From: Bostrychus sinensis
Lineage: Eukaryota > Chordata > Actinopteri > Gobiiformes > Eleotridae
DNA: 64,000 nucleotides
Assembly: GCA_020698575.1 (NCBI GenBank)
Contig: CM036253.1
Coordinates: forward strand, 3,524,605-3,588,604
Direction: 5' to 3'
The notes under the pieces: model-generated
The model's input: only the letters and a program-made list of their open reading frames with translations
Told to the model about the DNA's origin: nothing
Database searches by the model: none
Position numbers and translations under genes: made by a program
Shown: positions 57,101 through 63,602 of the stretch, in pieces
Layout of the letters: every line of letters begins with the position of its first letter
Position numbering within the stretch: position 1 is the first letter of the stretch

Positions 57101-57569
57101 GCGAGACACAGGCGAGACTCAGGCGAGACACAGGTGAGACTCAGGTGAGACACAGGTGAGACACAGGTGAGACACAGGTGAGACTCAGGTGAGACTCAGG
57201 TGAGACACAGATGAGACAGGTGAGACACAGGTGAGACTCAGGTGAGTCACAGGTGAGACAGGTGAGACTCAGGTGAGACTCAGGTGAGACTCAGGTGAGT
57301 CACAGGTGAGACTCAGGTGAGACACAGGTGAGACTCAGGTGAGTCACAGGTGAGACTCAGGTGAGACACAGGTGAGACACAGGTGAGACACAGGTGAGAC
57401 AGTAACTTGTTAAATGTTTGTGTTCAGATATTTCTGGGAGAACAAACCGTCGAAGCTGCTGTCTCCTGAATATCTGTGGCAGGACTTTAAACCTCGGAAC
57501 CCTGAGATCCACATCATCCGCTTCTCTGGAGTCATCAAGAACTACGCCGCCATCAGGCCCAACGCGTAA
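36089..57569 (+). CDS. GT6-family glycosyltransferase (ABO/GBGT1-like), 356 aa, ten coding exons
   Basis: Join: 36089-36147, 37012-37077, 37379-37417, 45033-45083, 45153-45185, 53046-53180, 53294-53426, 54958-55150, 56138-56357, 57428-57569. The total is 1071 nt and every junction is GT-AG with the frame preserved. The product is a type II Golgi protein: short cytosolic N-terminus, one membrane anchor (about residues 8-28), a stem, then the catalytic domain. Catalytic landmarks are LTPWLAPVVW, an NLT glycosylation site, YVFTDKP, the metal/UDP-sugar DVD motif (213-215), HPGYY, FERRP, DFYYCGGAFGG (264-274), and EESHLN with the presumed catalytic Glu305. GT6 enzymes transfer Gal or GalNAc in alpha-1,3 linkage onto glycolipids or glycoproteins. 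The donor tripeptide is CGG (268-270); Gly at 270 favours GalNAc by analogy with the A enzyme, which is an inference. Whether it is the ABO or Forssman (GBGT1) orthologue cannot be decided by eye. Confidence 0.93.
36222..36547 (-). mobile_element. tRNA-derived SINE
   Basis: On the minus strand the element starts GGGGCGATGGTGGCGCAGTG, with an RNA polymerase III A box (TGGCGCAGTGG) and, about 46 bp later, a good B box (GGTTCGAATCCC, complement of 36483-36494). The body ends in GCGCTATATAAATTC, a tail common to teleost SINEs. It lies in intron 2, antisense to the GT6 gene. Confidence 0.85.
36616..36808. repeat. 11-bp minisatellite GAGTCCGGCCC, about 17 perfect copies
   Basis: The copies are identical as far as I can see. 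The repeat is GC-rich with CpG in each unit and lies in intron 2. The remaining 200 bp before exon 3 are AT-rich and ordinary. Confidence 0.96.
37012..37077 (+). CDS. Coding exon 3: end of anchor, start of stem
   Basis: 66 nt. The acceptor is CTGTCTTTCAG and the donor CCCCAG/GTTAGT. Encodes LLYVSQVYIIQFWCNQDQIY, completing the hydrophobic anchor. Phase 2 at both ends. Confidence 0.88.
37103..37362. repeat. 11-bp minisatellite CCTGGTTTAGT/A filling intron 3
   Basis: Same unit family as 27768-28483. It occupies most of the 301-bp intron between exons 3 and 4, leaving only about 25 bp at the donor side and 15 bp at the acceptor side. Confidence 0.94.
37379..37417 (+). CDS. Coding exon 4: stem region
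   Basis: 39 nt, phase 2 at both ends. Acceptor GTGTTTTTCAG, donor AACG/GTAAAA. Encodes LEAHGLRETHVE. Short stem exons like this occur in ABO-type genes. Confidence 0.8.
37466..37722. repeat. 12-bp minisatellite CCGAGTCTGTCT, about 21 perfect copies
   Basis: Starts about 50 bp after the exon 4 donor. Copies appear identical. In reverse it reads GLGDRLGD- or RQTRRQTR-type frames, which are artefacts. The next 200 bp are non-repetitive with nothing recognised. Confidence 0.96.
37919..39846. repeat. AGACCAGACCTGTCC-type minisatellite, about 1.9 kb
   Basis: Units of roughly 10-20 bp combine AGACCAGACCTG with TCC, TCTAG, ACCAGTTT or TTCGG. TCTAGACCAGACCTG units are concentrated at 38660-38960 and 39535-39760. 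Blocks such as ACCATTTCAGACCGGTCCAG recur near 38152 and 39270, showing a block duplication of about 1.1 kb. Confidence 0.94.
39863..40389 (+). mobile_element. Non-autonomous transposon, copy 1
   Basis: The left end is GGCTGTGTCCTCCCTAATCC. The right end is GGGGAGGACGTTTGGACACAG, which reads in reverse as the same kind of terminus, so the element has imperfect terminal inverted repeats of about 30 bp. The interior closely matches the reverse complement of 50390-50907. No transposase frame exists. A clear target duplication was not found, so the superfamily is not assigned. Confidence 0.75.
40390..43169. other. Unclassified intron 4 sequence with one possible LINE 3' end
   Basis: AT-rich DNA with no exon recognised. 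At 40765-41230 the minus strand reads like a LINE 3' end (GTCCCTGACAAACAAAGAAT, then AAACTCAACT at its terminus), a weak call. A (TTTA)n tract occurs near 43065-43085. Frames of 60-90 codons on both strands look random. Confidence 0.4.
43170..44415. mobile_element. piggyBac-type non-autonomous element with TTAA flanks
   Basis: TTAA (43170-43173) precedes CCCTCTGGGCACC, and GGATGCCCAGAGGG precedes TTAA (44412-44415), giving terminal inverted repeats of about 13 bp. TTAA duplication and CCC-starting ends are characteristic of piggyBac-family elements. The right 270 bp are shared with 9805-10075, proving a dispersed family. No transposase frame was seen. The element is interrupted by a 532-bp insertion at 43508-44039. 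Confidence 0.8.
43508..44039 (-). mobile_element. Solo-LTR-like insertion nested in the piggyBac-type element
   Basis: Flanked by a 5-bp duplication TTTGA (43503-43507 and 44040-44044). On the minus strand it begins TGTAACAGGC, contains CGCCTATATAAACTGAGC (TATA box), and ends with a U5-like CCTGGTGTCGCGTGGATTC region. That is the layout of a solo LTR, although the last bases are AC rather than CA. Confidence 0.55.
44416..45032. other. Rest of intron 4, nothing recognised
   Basis: AT-rich, with short poly-A runs and no repeat array. It ends at the exon 5 acceptor GTGTTTGTGTCGCAG. Confidence 0.6.
45033..45083 (+). CDS. Coding exon 5: stem region
   Basis: 51 nt, phase 2 at both ends, donor CAGCG/GTGAGC. 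Encodes AESAPLRLDSVLRLPQ. It pairs with exon 6 across a 69-bp intron. Confidence 0.8.
45153..45185 (+). CDS. Coding exon 6: stem region
   Basis: 33 nt, phase 2 at both ends, acceptor TTTGTGTTTCAG, donor AGCGG/GTGAGT. Encodes LEYKQPSLLS. In ABO the corresponding exon is also about 36 bp (from memory). Confidence 0.8.
45192..47633. repeat. 13-bp minisatellite TGACCTCTGTCCC / TGACCTCTGAGCC, about 2.4 kb
   Basis: Starts within 10 bp of the exon 6 donor. Two 13-bp unit types alternate, with 7-bp TGACCTC inserts and scattered ATC or GTG variants. The minus strand has an open frame of 846 codons (RGQGQRSG-type), an artefact. Confidence 0.96.
47655..50907 (-). mobile_element. Non-autonomous transposon, copy 2, inflated by an internal minisatellite
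   Basis: The left end is GGCTGTGTCCGAACATCG (47655) and the right end is GAGGACGTTCGGACACAGCC (ends 50907), matching the inverted termini of copy 1. About 50390-50907 is the reverse complement of copy 1. Between them lies a 2.6-kb array (47690-50283) that begins in the subterminal CCCTCAGTCC sequence, so the element has grown from about 0.6 kb to 3.25 kb. Orientation is opposite to copy 1. Confidence 0.75.
47690..50283. repeat. 10/15-bp minisatellite CAGTCCTACACAGCC inside a transposon
   Basis: Units are CAGTCCTACACAGCC or CAGTCCTACACAGTC (15 bp) and CTACACAGTC (10 bp). Rare TACACCAGTCC and CACTGTCC variants occur. The unit resembles the transposon's own subterminal CTCAGTCCTC sequence seen in copy 1 (reverse complement, 40346-40356). 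Confidence 0.95.
51000..51177 (-). mobile_element. Degenerate tRNA-derived SINE
   Basis: The minus strand begins GGGTGCACAGTGGCAGAGTGG, containing an A box (TGGCAGAGTGG), then GTTAGTGTTCTCGCCTCCCAG. Downstream it carries the CTCTGTGGGCGGAGTCTGCA and GGGTTCCTCCCAC blocks frequent in fish SINE-like repeats. The B box has decayed. It directly neighbours the transposon copy ending at 50907. Confidence 0.6.
51180..51625. repeat. AT-rich minisatellite (ATAAATATGATAAATCTATACAAAT-like)
   Basis: Imperfect 15-30-bp units of ATAAATA, TATACAAATA and TGATAAATC. Frames of the YLLYLYRFIIFIIF type are artefacts. Confidence 0.9.
51780..51862. repeat. 20-bp minisatellite CCCCAGGCCCAGGTCCGGA, four copies
   Basis: Four tandem copies at 20-bp spacing. 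The stretch 51626-51779 contains nothing recognisable. Confidence 0.9.
51963..52232. repeat. GGCGTCCCACA(GGCGGGACAGCAGA) minisatellite
   Basis: A 25-bp unit alternates with a 10-bp subunit (GGCGTCCCACA). CpG-rich; intron 6 of the GT6 gene. Confidence 0.93.
52312..52985. repeat. CACACCTGTGTCCTCTCCTCTGTCC minisatellite
   Basis: Units combine CACCTGTGTCCTCTCCT with CTGTCC or GTGTCC. Long frames such as SSPVSHTCVLSC on the plus strand are artefacts. It ends about 60 bp before the exon 7 acceptor. Confidence 0.94.
53046..53180 (+). CDS. Coding exon 7: start of catalytic domain
   Basis: 135 nt, the same size as human ABO exon 6 (from memory), phase 2 at both ends. Encodes RTDVVTLTPWLAPVVWDATF and KPQNLTIAATVFAVG, with the conserved TPWLAP block and an N-glycosylation site NLT. 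Donor GGCAA/GTACGT. The 113-bp intron that follows sits where mammalian ABO has its last intron. Confidence 0.95.
53294..53426 (+). CDS. Coding exon 8: catalytic domain, first quarter of the ancestral last exon
   Basis: 133 nt. Encodes YVMFLKDFLETAEKHFFVG and YVFTDKPQEV. The ETAEKHF and YVFTD blocks are GT6 hallmarks. Ends in phase 0 at GGAAG/GTAACG. The exon frame stays open through most of the following intron, to 54611. Confidence 0.95.
53427..54957 (+). repeat. Intron 8: array of acceptor-like CTCAGGTCTCC units
   Basis: The 1531-bp intron is almost wholly 10-bp units of CCAGGTCTCC, CTCAGGTCTC, or CTCAGTTCCCCCCAGG. Each contains a pyrimidine run followed by CAG/GT, so it mimics a 3' splice site. 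The real acceptor, CATCCTCAG/GTCCAG, has the same form. I see no counterpart of this intron in the mammalian ABO layout as I recall it. Confidence 0.93.
54958..55150 (+). CDS. Coding exon 9: metal-binding DVD region
   Basis: 193 nt, phase 0 to phase 1. Encodes GSKRWQEISARRMEIV, FVFCLDVDSKFHGRWG, and GELVAVVHPG. DVD (residues 213-215) coordinates Mn2+ and the nucleotide sugar in this family. Arg191 matches human ABO Arg188 in the RRME motif. Confidence 0.96.
55151..56003 (+). repeat. Intron 9 array repeating the exon 9/intron junction
   Basis: The exon ends GGTCCATCCAG and the intron begins GTGAGTCCAG. The array that follows repeats GGTCCATCCAG/GTGAGTCCA, TCCAGTCCAG/GTGAGTCCA and TCCACACAG/GTGAGTCCA dozens of times at 20-30-bp spacing. 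Exonic bases are thus part of the unit. It ends near 56000; the last 135 bp of the intron are ordinary. Confidence 0.95.
56138..56357 (+). CDS. Coding exon 10: sugar-donor and acceptor site
   Basis: 220 nt, phase 1 to phase 2. Encodes YYHDPRSKFPFERRPQSRAY, GDFYYCGGAFGGTSD and WQEESHLN. The tripeptide CGG occupies the donor-selectivity position (LGG in human A, MGA in human B). Glu305 in EESHLN matches the catalytic Glu303 of human ABO. Confidence 0.96.
56358..57400 (+). repeat. Intron 10 array of CAGGTGAG donor-like units
   Basis: From the authentic donor AACAG/GTGAGACTG onward the intron is about one hundred 10-12-bp units: CAGGTGAGACA, CAGGTGAGACT and CAGGTGAGTCA. Each is a near-consensus 5' splice site complementary to U1 snRNA. 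The array stops about 27 bp before the acceptor TTTGTGTTCAG. Confidence 0.96.
57428..57569 (+). CDS. Coding exon 11: C-terminus and stop
   Basis: 142 nt ending in TAA at 57567-57569. Encodes YFWENKPSKLLSPEYLWQDF and RFSGVIKNYAAIRPNA. The NKPSK.LSPEYLW block is conserved in GT6 enzymes, and the total length matches the family (about 350 residues). Confidence 0.96.
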
Positions 57570-58023
57570 CTGCAGCTCCCATCATGCACTAGGACTGCTT
57601 GTGTCCATAAAAACTGGAGTTAGTTTATTCATATTTTTATGAACTCAAAGTGCCTAAACTTCATAAAACATTATCATATTTTATATTGTGTTGTCATGGC
57701 GATGACTGCAGTACTATGGCGATGACTGCAGTACTATGGCGATGACTGCAGTACTATGGAGTATTCGGACACTTTCTGCCAGTTTTTTTTATCAAAAGGC
57801 ACCAACTACAAATTTGGAAAAATGGTTTCTCCTCTGCCCCGGCTCCGGCTGCAGCCGGGGTGGGCCTGGTTTTTATTGTTATTGTTATTGTTCCTGTTGT
57901 TATTGTTATTGTTGTTATTATTGTTATTGTTGTTATTCCTGTTGTGTGTGAACGGAGGGGAACGCGTTACCTCAGAAAAGTTTGGTCCTGACTTTGTTCA
58001 GATCTAAATCAACTTTTAACCAA

Positions 58024-58402
58024 AGACTCCTCTGCACCTCCTCTAATGCGCCTCCTCCTCCTCTGCGCCTCCTCCTCCTCTGCACCACCTCCTCCGCACC
58101 TCCTCCTCCTCTGCACCTCCTCCTCTGCGCCTCCTCCTCCTCTGCGCCTCCTCCTCCTCTGCGCCTCCTCCTCCTCCTCCGCACCTCCTCCTCCTCTGCA
58201 CCTCCTCCTCTGCGCCTCCTCCTCTGCGCCTCCTCTTCCTCTGCGCCTCCTCTTCCTCTGCGCCTCCTCTTCCTCTGCGCCTCCTCCTCCTCTGCGCCTC
58301 CTCCTCCTCTGCGCCTCCTCCTCCTCTGCGCCTCCTCCTCCTCTGCGCCTCCTCCTCCTCTGCACTTCCTCCTCTGCACCTCCTCCTCTGCGCCTCCTGT
58401 TG
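58024..58402. repeat. Polypyrimidine minisatellite CTCCTCCTCCTCTGCGC
   Basis: 15-18-bp units of CTCCTC, CTCTTC, TGCGC and TGCAC. The plus strand is almost pure pyrimidine. Frames such as RRRRGGGGAEEEEAQ (minus) and PPPPLRLLLLCA (plus) are artefacts. Confidence 0.94.
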
Positions 58403-58534
58403 TATGTTCTGTTTTCTCGCTGGTGTAATGGTTTTGAATCAGAGGTGTGTGATTATAAAAGTGTAAAAGTGTTTACAGCCTGTGTCCTGCAGGTGGCGCT
58501 GTGTGGCTGCACTTTGGTTTGGGGAAAAAAGTTT

Positions 58535-58540
58535 AATAAA
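58535..58540 (+). terminator. Candidate poly(A) signal AATAAA of the GT6 gene
   Basis: It is the first canonical AATAAA downstream of the stop codon that I noticed, about 970 bp after it. Long 3' UTRs are common in vertebrate genes. Confidence 0.4.
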
Positions 58541-58560
58541 GAGATTTAAAGTTTGTTTAA

Positions 58561-59510
58561 GTAAAATATAAAGAATAAAATCATTTAACGTAGAAGAAGT
58601 AGAAGCTGGGCTCTAGATGAACTTTTTTCTTCGGTGCAGCCAAATTTTTGAGAGCCTCACATTTTTAACGACGCAGTTTGTTTTTTTAAATCGCTGTCCG
58701 TAAACGAAACGTGAAGTGTGTTGTGTTTTAACGCAGCTGGTTGTTTGGAGCCAGATGTGTTGTGAGGAAGTGAGGAGCTGAGGAGCCAGATGTTGTGTTG
58801 TGAGGAAGTGAGGAGCTGAGGAGCCAGATGTTGTGTTGTGAGGAAGTGAGGAGCTGAGGTCTGCAGCTCACAGCGAGGCCAGACTCAGGTTCAGGAAGAA
58901 ACTAACAGAGTCCAGAGTAACAGAGAATATCTGCTGCCCCCTGGTGTCTGAGCTGAGCACAGCGAGAGGAAAAGAATGTTTTCTGCAGTTTGTTTCAGAG
59001 CCAGACGTCTTTTTTATTTTTTTTATAATCCTAGTGCAATGTGATGTTTTGCTTTAACAAACCTACAACAACTGACAGCTTTGTGTACATCAGGAGTACA
59101 GCTCAGTCTGCTGTGGCCCCGGGCCCCTGAGCGTCGGCCCCGTCAGCCTGAAGCCTGCTCGCTCGCCACTTTCTGCGCTCTGTTGATTTTATGGAGCCGA
59201 CGTTTCCCTGCATGCTCCGGCGCTCACGGCGCTCACGGCGTCACCGCTGTGCGCCGCTCGAAAACAACACATTTATGTTCTTTTCTGTCTTTTAAACTAT
59301 GAGGATTGTTCATTTTGGGTGAAAACATCAAAGAGGACGATGATTCAGAAGTGTAATGAAGTCAGACGTTTATTTTAGTATCACACAGGTAAGGTAACGA
59401 CAGCAGGGGCCCGGGGCCCCGCTGAAAGGGAGAGGGTGAGCAGCCGTCCACAAAGGAGTGGTCACAGTTTTTATATTATAATAATATATTATATATAATA
59501 ATTTTATTTT
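58561..59510. other. Unclassified stretch with a three-copy repeat
   Basis: At 58744-58860 a 40-bp unit (GAGCCAGATGTTGTGTTGTG, then AGGAAGTGAGGAGCTGAG) occurs three times, the first copy slightly shorter. A 73-codon frame near 59081 has no recognisable domain. Nothing else is supportable. Confidence 0.5.
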
Positions 59511-59945
59511 TATATTCTGTTTGACAATGTATGACGATCTCTGCAGATCATTAAAATGTTTTCTTCAACAAACTCCTGTCCTCGACCAGGCCAGAGTTCT
59601 CATTACTGCGCTGCGTAATCTTCGTTATCTTCAGGAGCGTCCCACGCAGCGGCGGGGCCCCACCTGCAGCGGCAGGGCCCCACCTGCAGCGGCAGGGCCC
59701 CACCTGCAGCGGCAGGGCCCCACCTGTAACCTGGAGGTTCCTAACTTTGTAACCTGCTCATTATTGTGCACTTTTGCAAATGCACAATGTATTTAATCAC
59801 AGAGAGACTTCTGAGAGGAGAACAACATCCTTTAGAATCAAAGCATTCTTACTAATATTGAAGCGTTATTAACCTCAGCAGTAGTGCATCAAAATATAGT
59901 TTAGTGGTAATACACAAAGCTATGTAGAAATATTCAACAAAACGG
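59511..59945 (+). repeat. Unclassified dispersed repeat, copy 2
   Basis: Partner of 20875-21250. It contains an internal expansion of CAGCGGCAGGGCCCCACCTG (four copies, 59652-59722) absent from copy 1, again a minisatellite growing inside an interspersed repeat. Confidence 0.6.
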
Positions 59946-60017
59946 CTTTTATACAAATGTGGTGAATTAAACAAGTGACCTTTTTGATCCTCGTGCGTTG
60001 TGAAGATAACTCAGACG

Positions 60018-60098
60018 TTTCCAGAGTTTATACAGAGTTTATACAGAGTTTATACAGAGTTTATACAGAGTTTATACAGAGTTTATACAGAGTTTAAC
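60018..60098. repeat. 11-bp tandem repeat AGTTTATACAG, about seven copies
   Basis: Perfect short array directly upstream of a LINE fragment. Confidence 0.93.
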
Positions 60099-60104
60099 AG
60101 ACAA

Positions 60105-61090
60105 ATTAAAGATAATTTGGATTTAACAATAAATGATGTGGTTTTAGAGTAAATGAAAATCAATTTCTTGGGGTCATAATTGATTATAATTTATCTTGGA
60201 AACAACACATAACCCATGTACAAACAAAAATGTCAAAAACAATTGCAATTCTTTCTAAATCTAAGTATATTTTAAACAAAACTATGCTATAGCTGCTCTG
60301 TTGTTCTCTCATACAACCAGATCTGAGCTGCTGTGGTGAAGCGTGGGGGAAACATGCGCAACAAACACAAACCAGTTTTTATCTTACAGAAAAACAACCA
60401 TTCTGCTTATAATGAATCAACTAAACCAATATTTATTAAATTTAAAGCATTAAAAGTCTATGATTTAGTGAGTCTTAGTACAGTATTGTTTATGTATAAA
60501 GTAAAAAAAAAAGTTATTGCCAAATAATATTTTGTGTGTGTTTGAAGACAGAGATGATAAATATGATCTGAGAGGACAGGCGTTGGAACAAATGTAAAGA
60601 AAAACTGCATTTGTGTTAAAGCGGTACATTTGTGGAATTCTGGGATTACAGATGAACTTAAGAAGAGCAATTCACTAATTTACTTTAAAAAACTATTCAA
60701 AAAATTCATTATAAATAAATATGAAAATTAAATTTGAGTTTTGTTGTTTGTTTTCTTTGTTGTTTGTTTTATATTTATTTTTTCGTATGTTTGATCTTCT
60801 GTCAAAGAATGAAGAGATATTTTTCTTAAAAAAAAAAAAAATAAATAAAAGATTGTCTCGATATCCCATGGTAGATGTAGTAAATGTAGATGTAGTAAAT
60901 GTAGATGTAGTAAAGTAAAGAGGGAAGGCGTAAGAAGCTGTGGCTTCAGCCGACAGCTTTTCAGTTGTAATGTTATTGTTTTTCTGTTTGTATATAAGTA
61001 CTGTATCTGTATTACAAAGTGGATTAGTACAACTATTATATTTTTATGTGACCGAAATAAATTTAAACTTAAACTTAAACTTAAACTGTC
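60105..61090 (+). mobile_element. 5'-truncated LINE 3' end
   Basis: Plus-strand translation shows the late RT motif NQFLGVIIDYNLSWKQHITH, then MSKTIAILSKSKYIL and later degenerate C-terminal sequence with stops. The 3' UTR ends at about 61085 with AATAAATTTAAACTT and several TTAAAC repeats, a LINE tail. A GTAGATGTAGTAAAT repeat (60870-60915) lies in the 3' UTR. Confidence 0.75.
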
Positions 61091-61159
61091 GTCTCCTTCA
61101 CAGCCTCCGCATCTCTGTGAGAGAACGACAGGAAAACAACCTGAATGTTAAAGAAACCA

Positions 61160-61192
61160 GCTTTATTATTATTATTATTATTATTGTTGTTA

Positions 61193-61233
<41 letters not shown>

Positions 61234-61318
61234 GTTATTGTTATTATTATTATTGTTATTATTATTATTATTGTTATTATTATTGTTATTGTTATTATTA
61301 TTATTATTATTATAATAA
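61160..61318. repeat. (ATT)n microsatellite with GTT variants
   Basis: About 50 TTA/TTG triplets; the frame reads poly-Ile/Val. No further content. Confidence 0.97.
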
Positions 61319-61427
61319 TACAGTAAGCAGTATTTTAGATGAATAAAAGTTTGACAAAGGTTTGTGGTAATAACCTGCCTATGTTATTCTGAAACATTAC
61401 AGTAATATTCTGAACTAAACCTGATGC

Positions 61428-62692
61428 ACACAGGACCAGAGCTGGGCCAGGACCAGAGCTGGGCCAGGACCAGAGCTGGGACAGGACCAGAGCTGGGCCA
61501 GGACCAGAGCTGGGACAGGTGAGAGGACAGGACCAGAGTGGGACAGGACCAGAGCTGGGACAGGACCAGAGCTGGGACAGGACCAGAGCTGGGCCAGGAC
61601 CAGAGCTGGGACAGGTGAGAGGACAGGACCAGAGTGGGACAGGACCAGAGCTGGGACAGGACCAGAGTGGGACAGGTGAGGGGACAGGACCAGAGCTGGG
61701 ACAGGTGAGGGGACAGGACCAGAGTGGGACAGGTGAGGGGACAGGACCATAGCTGGGACAGGTGAGGGGACAGGACCATAGCTGGGACAGGTGAGAGGAC
61801 AGGACCAGAGTGGGACAGGACCAGAGTGGGACAGGACCAGAGCTGGGACAGGACCATAGCTGGGACAGGATCAGAGCTGGGACAGGACCAGAGCTGGGAC
61901 AGGACCAGAGCTGGGACAGGACCAGAGCTGGGACAGGTGAGAGGACAGGACCAGAGTGGGACAGGACCAGAGTGGGACAGGACCAGAGCTGGGACAGGTG
62001 AGAGGACAGGACCAGAGCTGGGACAGGTGAGGGGACAGGACCATAGCTGGGACAGGTGAGGGGACAGGACCATAGCTGGGACAGGTGAGAGGACAGGACC
62101 AGAGTGGGACAGGACCAGAGTGGGACAGGACCAGAGCTGGGACAGGACCATAGCTGGGACAGGATCAGAGCTGGGACAGGACCAGAGCTGGGACAGGACC
62201 AGAGCTGGGACAGGACCAGAGCTGGGACAGGTGAGAGGACAGGACCAGAGTGGGACAGGACCAGAGTGGGACAGGACCAGAGCTGGGACAGGTGAGAGGA
62301 CAGGACCAGAGCTGGGACAGGTGAGGGGACAGGACCATAGCTGGGACAGGTGAGAGGACAGGACCAGAGTGGGACAGGACCAGAGCTGGGACAGGTGAGG
62401 GGACAGGACCATAGCTGGGACAGGTGAGGGGACAGGACCAGAGTGGGACAGGTGAGAGGACAGGACCAGAGCTGGGACAGGTGAGGGGACAGGTGAGAGG
62501 ACAGGACCAGAGTGGGACAGGACCAGAGTGGGACAGGACCAGAGCTGGGACAGGTGAGAGGACAGGACCAGAGTGGGACAGGACCAGAGCTGGGACAGGT
62601 GAGAGGACAGGACCAGAGCTGGGACAGGTGAGGGGACAGGTGAGGGGACAGGACCAGAGTGGGACAGGTGAGGGGACAGGACCAGAGCAGAC
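61428..62692. repeat. GGGACAGGACCAGAGCT minisatellite, about 1.26 kb, with a 294-bp higher-order repeat
   Basis: Units are GGACAGGACCAGAGCTG (18 bp) and GGACAGGTGAGGGGACAG-type. The block at about 61790-62060 recurs at 62084-62354, including the single GATCAGAGC variant (61868 and 62162), an offset of 294 bp. Confidence 0.95.
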
Positions 62693-62811
62693 CTCTGTGA
62701 CCTGGGGACAGGTAAAACCAGCAGCAGGTCAGGCTTCAACTCACCACACTGTAGTTTTACTGAGAAACGATGTTTTACTGTCACTTTACTCTGCAACAGA
62801 CTCAAGGCAGA

Positions 62812-62892
62812 GAGATCTATGATAGATCTATCATAGATCTATGATAGATCTATCATAGATCTATGATAGATATAGATCTATGATAGATAGAC
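62812..62892. repeat. Palindromic GATCTATGATAGATCTATC tandem repeat
   Basis: Alternating AGATCTATGAT and AGATCTATCAT. Any two neighbouring units are self-complementary, so either strand can fold into long hairpins. It adjoins the 3' end of a LINE. Confidence 0.93.
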
Positions 62893-63265
62893 TTTATTCA
62901 TCCCATCAAGTCTATATATTGTTCTGTGTATGCTTATGTAGCATACATAGAACAACATAGCCAAGCATACCCATAAAATCAGAATAAATGAATAAAAATA
63001 AATAAAAAAATACATAAATACCATGGTAAAAGTAACTAGCAATAGTAATAATCCACGTGTAGCGCCCATGTTGTAGAGCAGCAGCAGGAGTGAAGGATCT
63101 CCTGAACCTTTCCCCTCTGCCGTGGTTAAAAATGTCCTGTTACTCATCCTTCTGTCCCCCGAGGCTCCTACAGAGTCCACCTGTCCCCCCAGCACAGACA
63201 CTTCCTGTCCAGCTCGTCCAGCCGGTTCCTCACAGGCAACACCAAAGAACACGGCACTGGCCACA
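62880..63265 (-). mobile_element. LINE 3' end, minus strand
   Basis: On the minus strand the degraded frames read as the C-terminal region of a fish LINE polyprotein, ending in LLLLLYNMG near 63070, with a 3' UTR running to an AATAAAGT terminus near 62895. Frames are broken. Confidence 0.5.
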
Positions 63266-63336
63266 GCCCACGGTAACCAAGCATCTCATCACAGACATCA
63301 ATGCTTTCTGAGAAAGAAGAGTCTGCTCTGACCTTA

Positions 63337-63602
63337 GACGTGAGGCGTTCGGGTGCAGACGTGAGGCGTTCGGGTGCAGACGTGAGCTGTTCGGGTGCAG
63401 ACGTGAGGCGTTCGGGCGCAGGCGTTCGGGCGCAGACGTGAGGCGTTCAGGCGCAGACGTGAGGCGTTCAGGCGCAGACGTGAGGCGTTCGGGTGCAGAC
63501 GTGAGCTGTTCGGGCGCAGACGTGAGGCGTTCGGGCGCAGACGTGAGGCGTTCAGGCGCAGACGTGAGGCGTTCAGGCGCAGACGTGAGGCGTTCAGGTG
63601 TA
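63337..63602. repeat. CpG-rich 20-bp minisatellite (GACGTGAGGCGTTCGGGCGCA)
   Basis: About 13 units with GTTCAGG, GTTCGGGT and GAGCTGTTC variants; three to four CpG per unit. Confidence 0.94.

Larger units (their letters stand above)
57570..58560 (+). other. Putative 3' untranslated region of the GT6 gene
   Basis: Contains three 20-bp copies of GGCGATGACTGCAGTACTAT (57696-57756), a TTATTG-rich patch (57870-57940), and a CTCCTC minisatellite (58024-58402). The first good poly(A) signal, TTTAATAAAG (AATAAA at 58535-58540), is near its end. The limit is inferred from that signal only. Confidence 0.45.

Noticed and set aside
57972..58549. Leu/Pro- and Arg/Glu-rich frames of 118-167 codons
   Set aside because: They are translations of the CTCCTC minisatellite in the putative 3' UTR.
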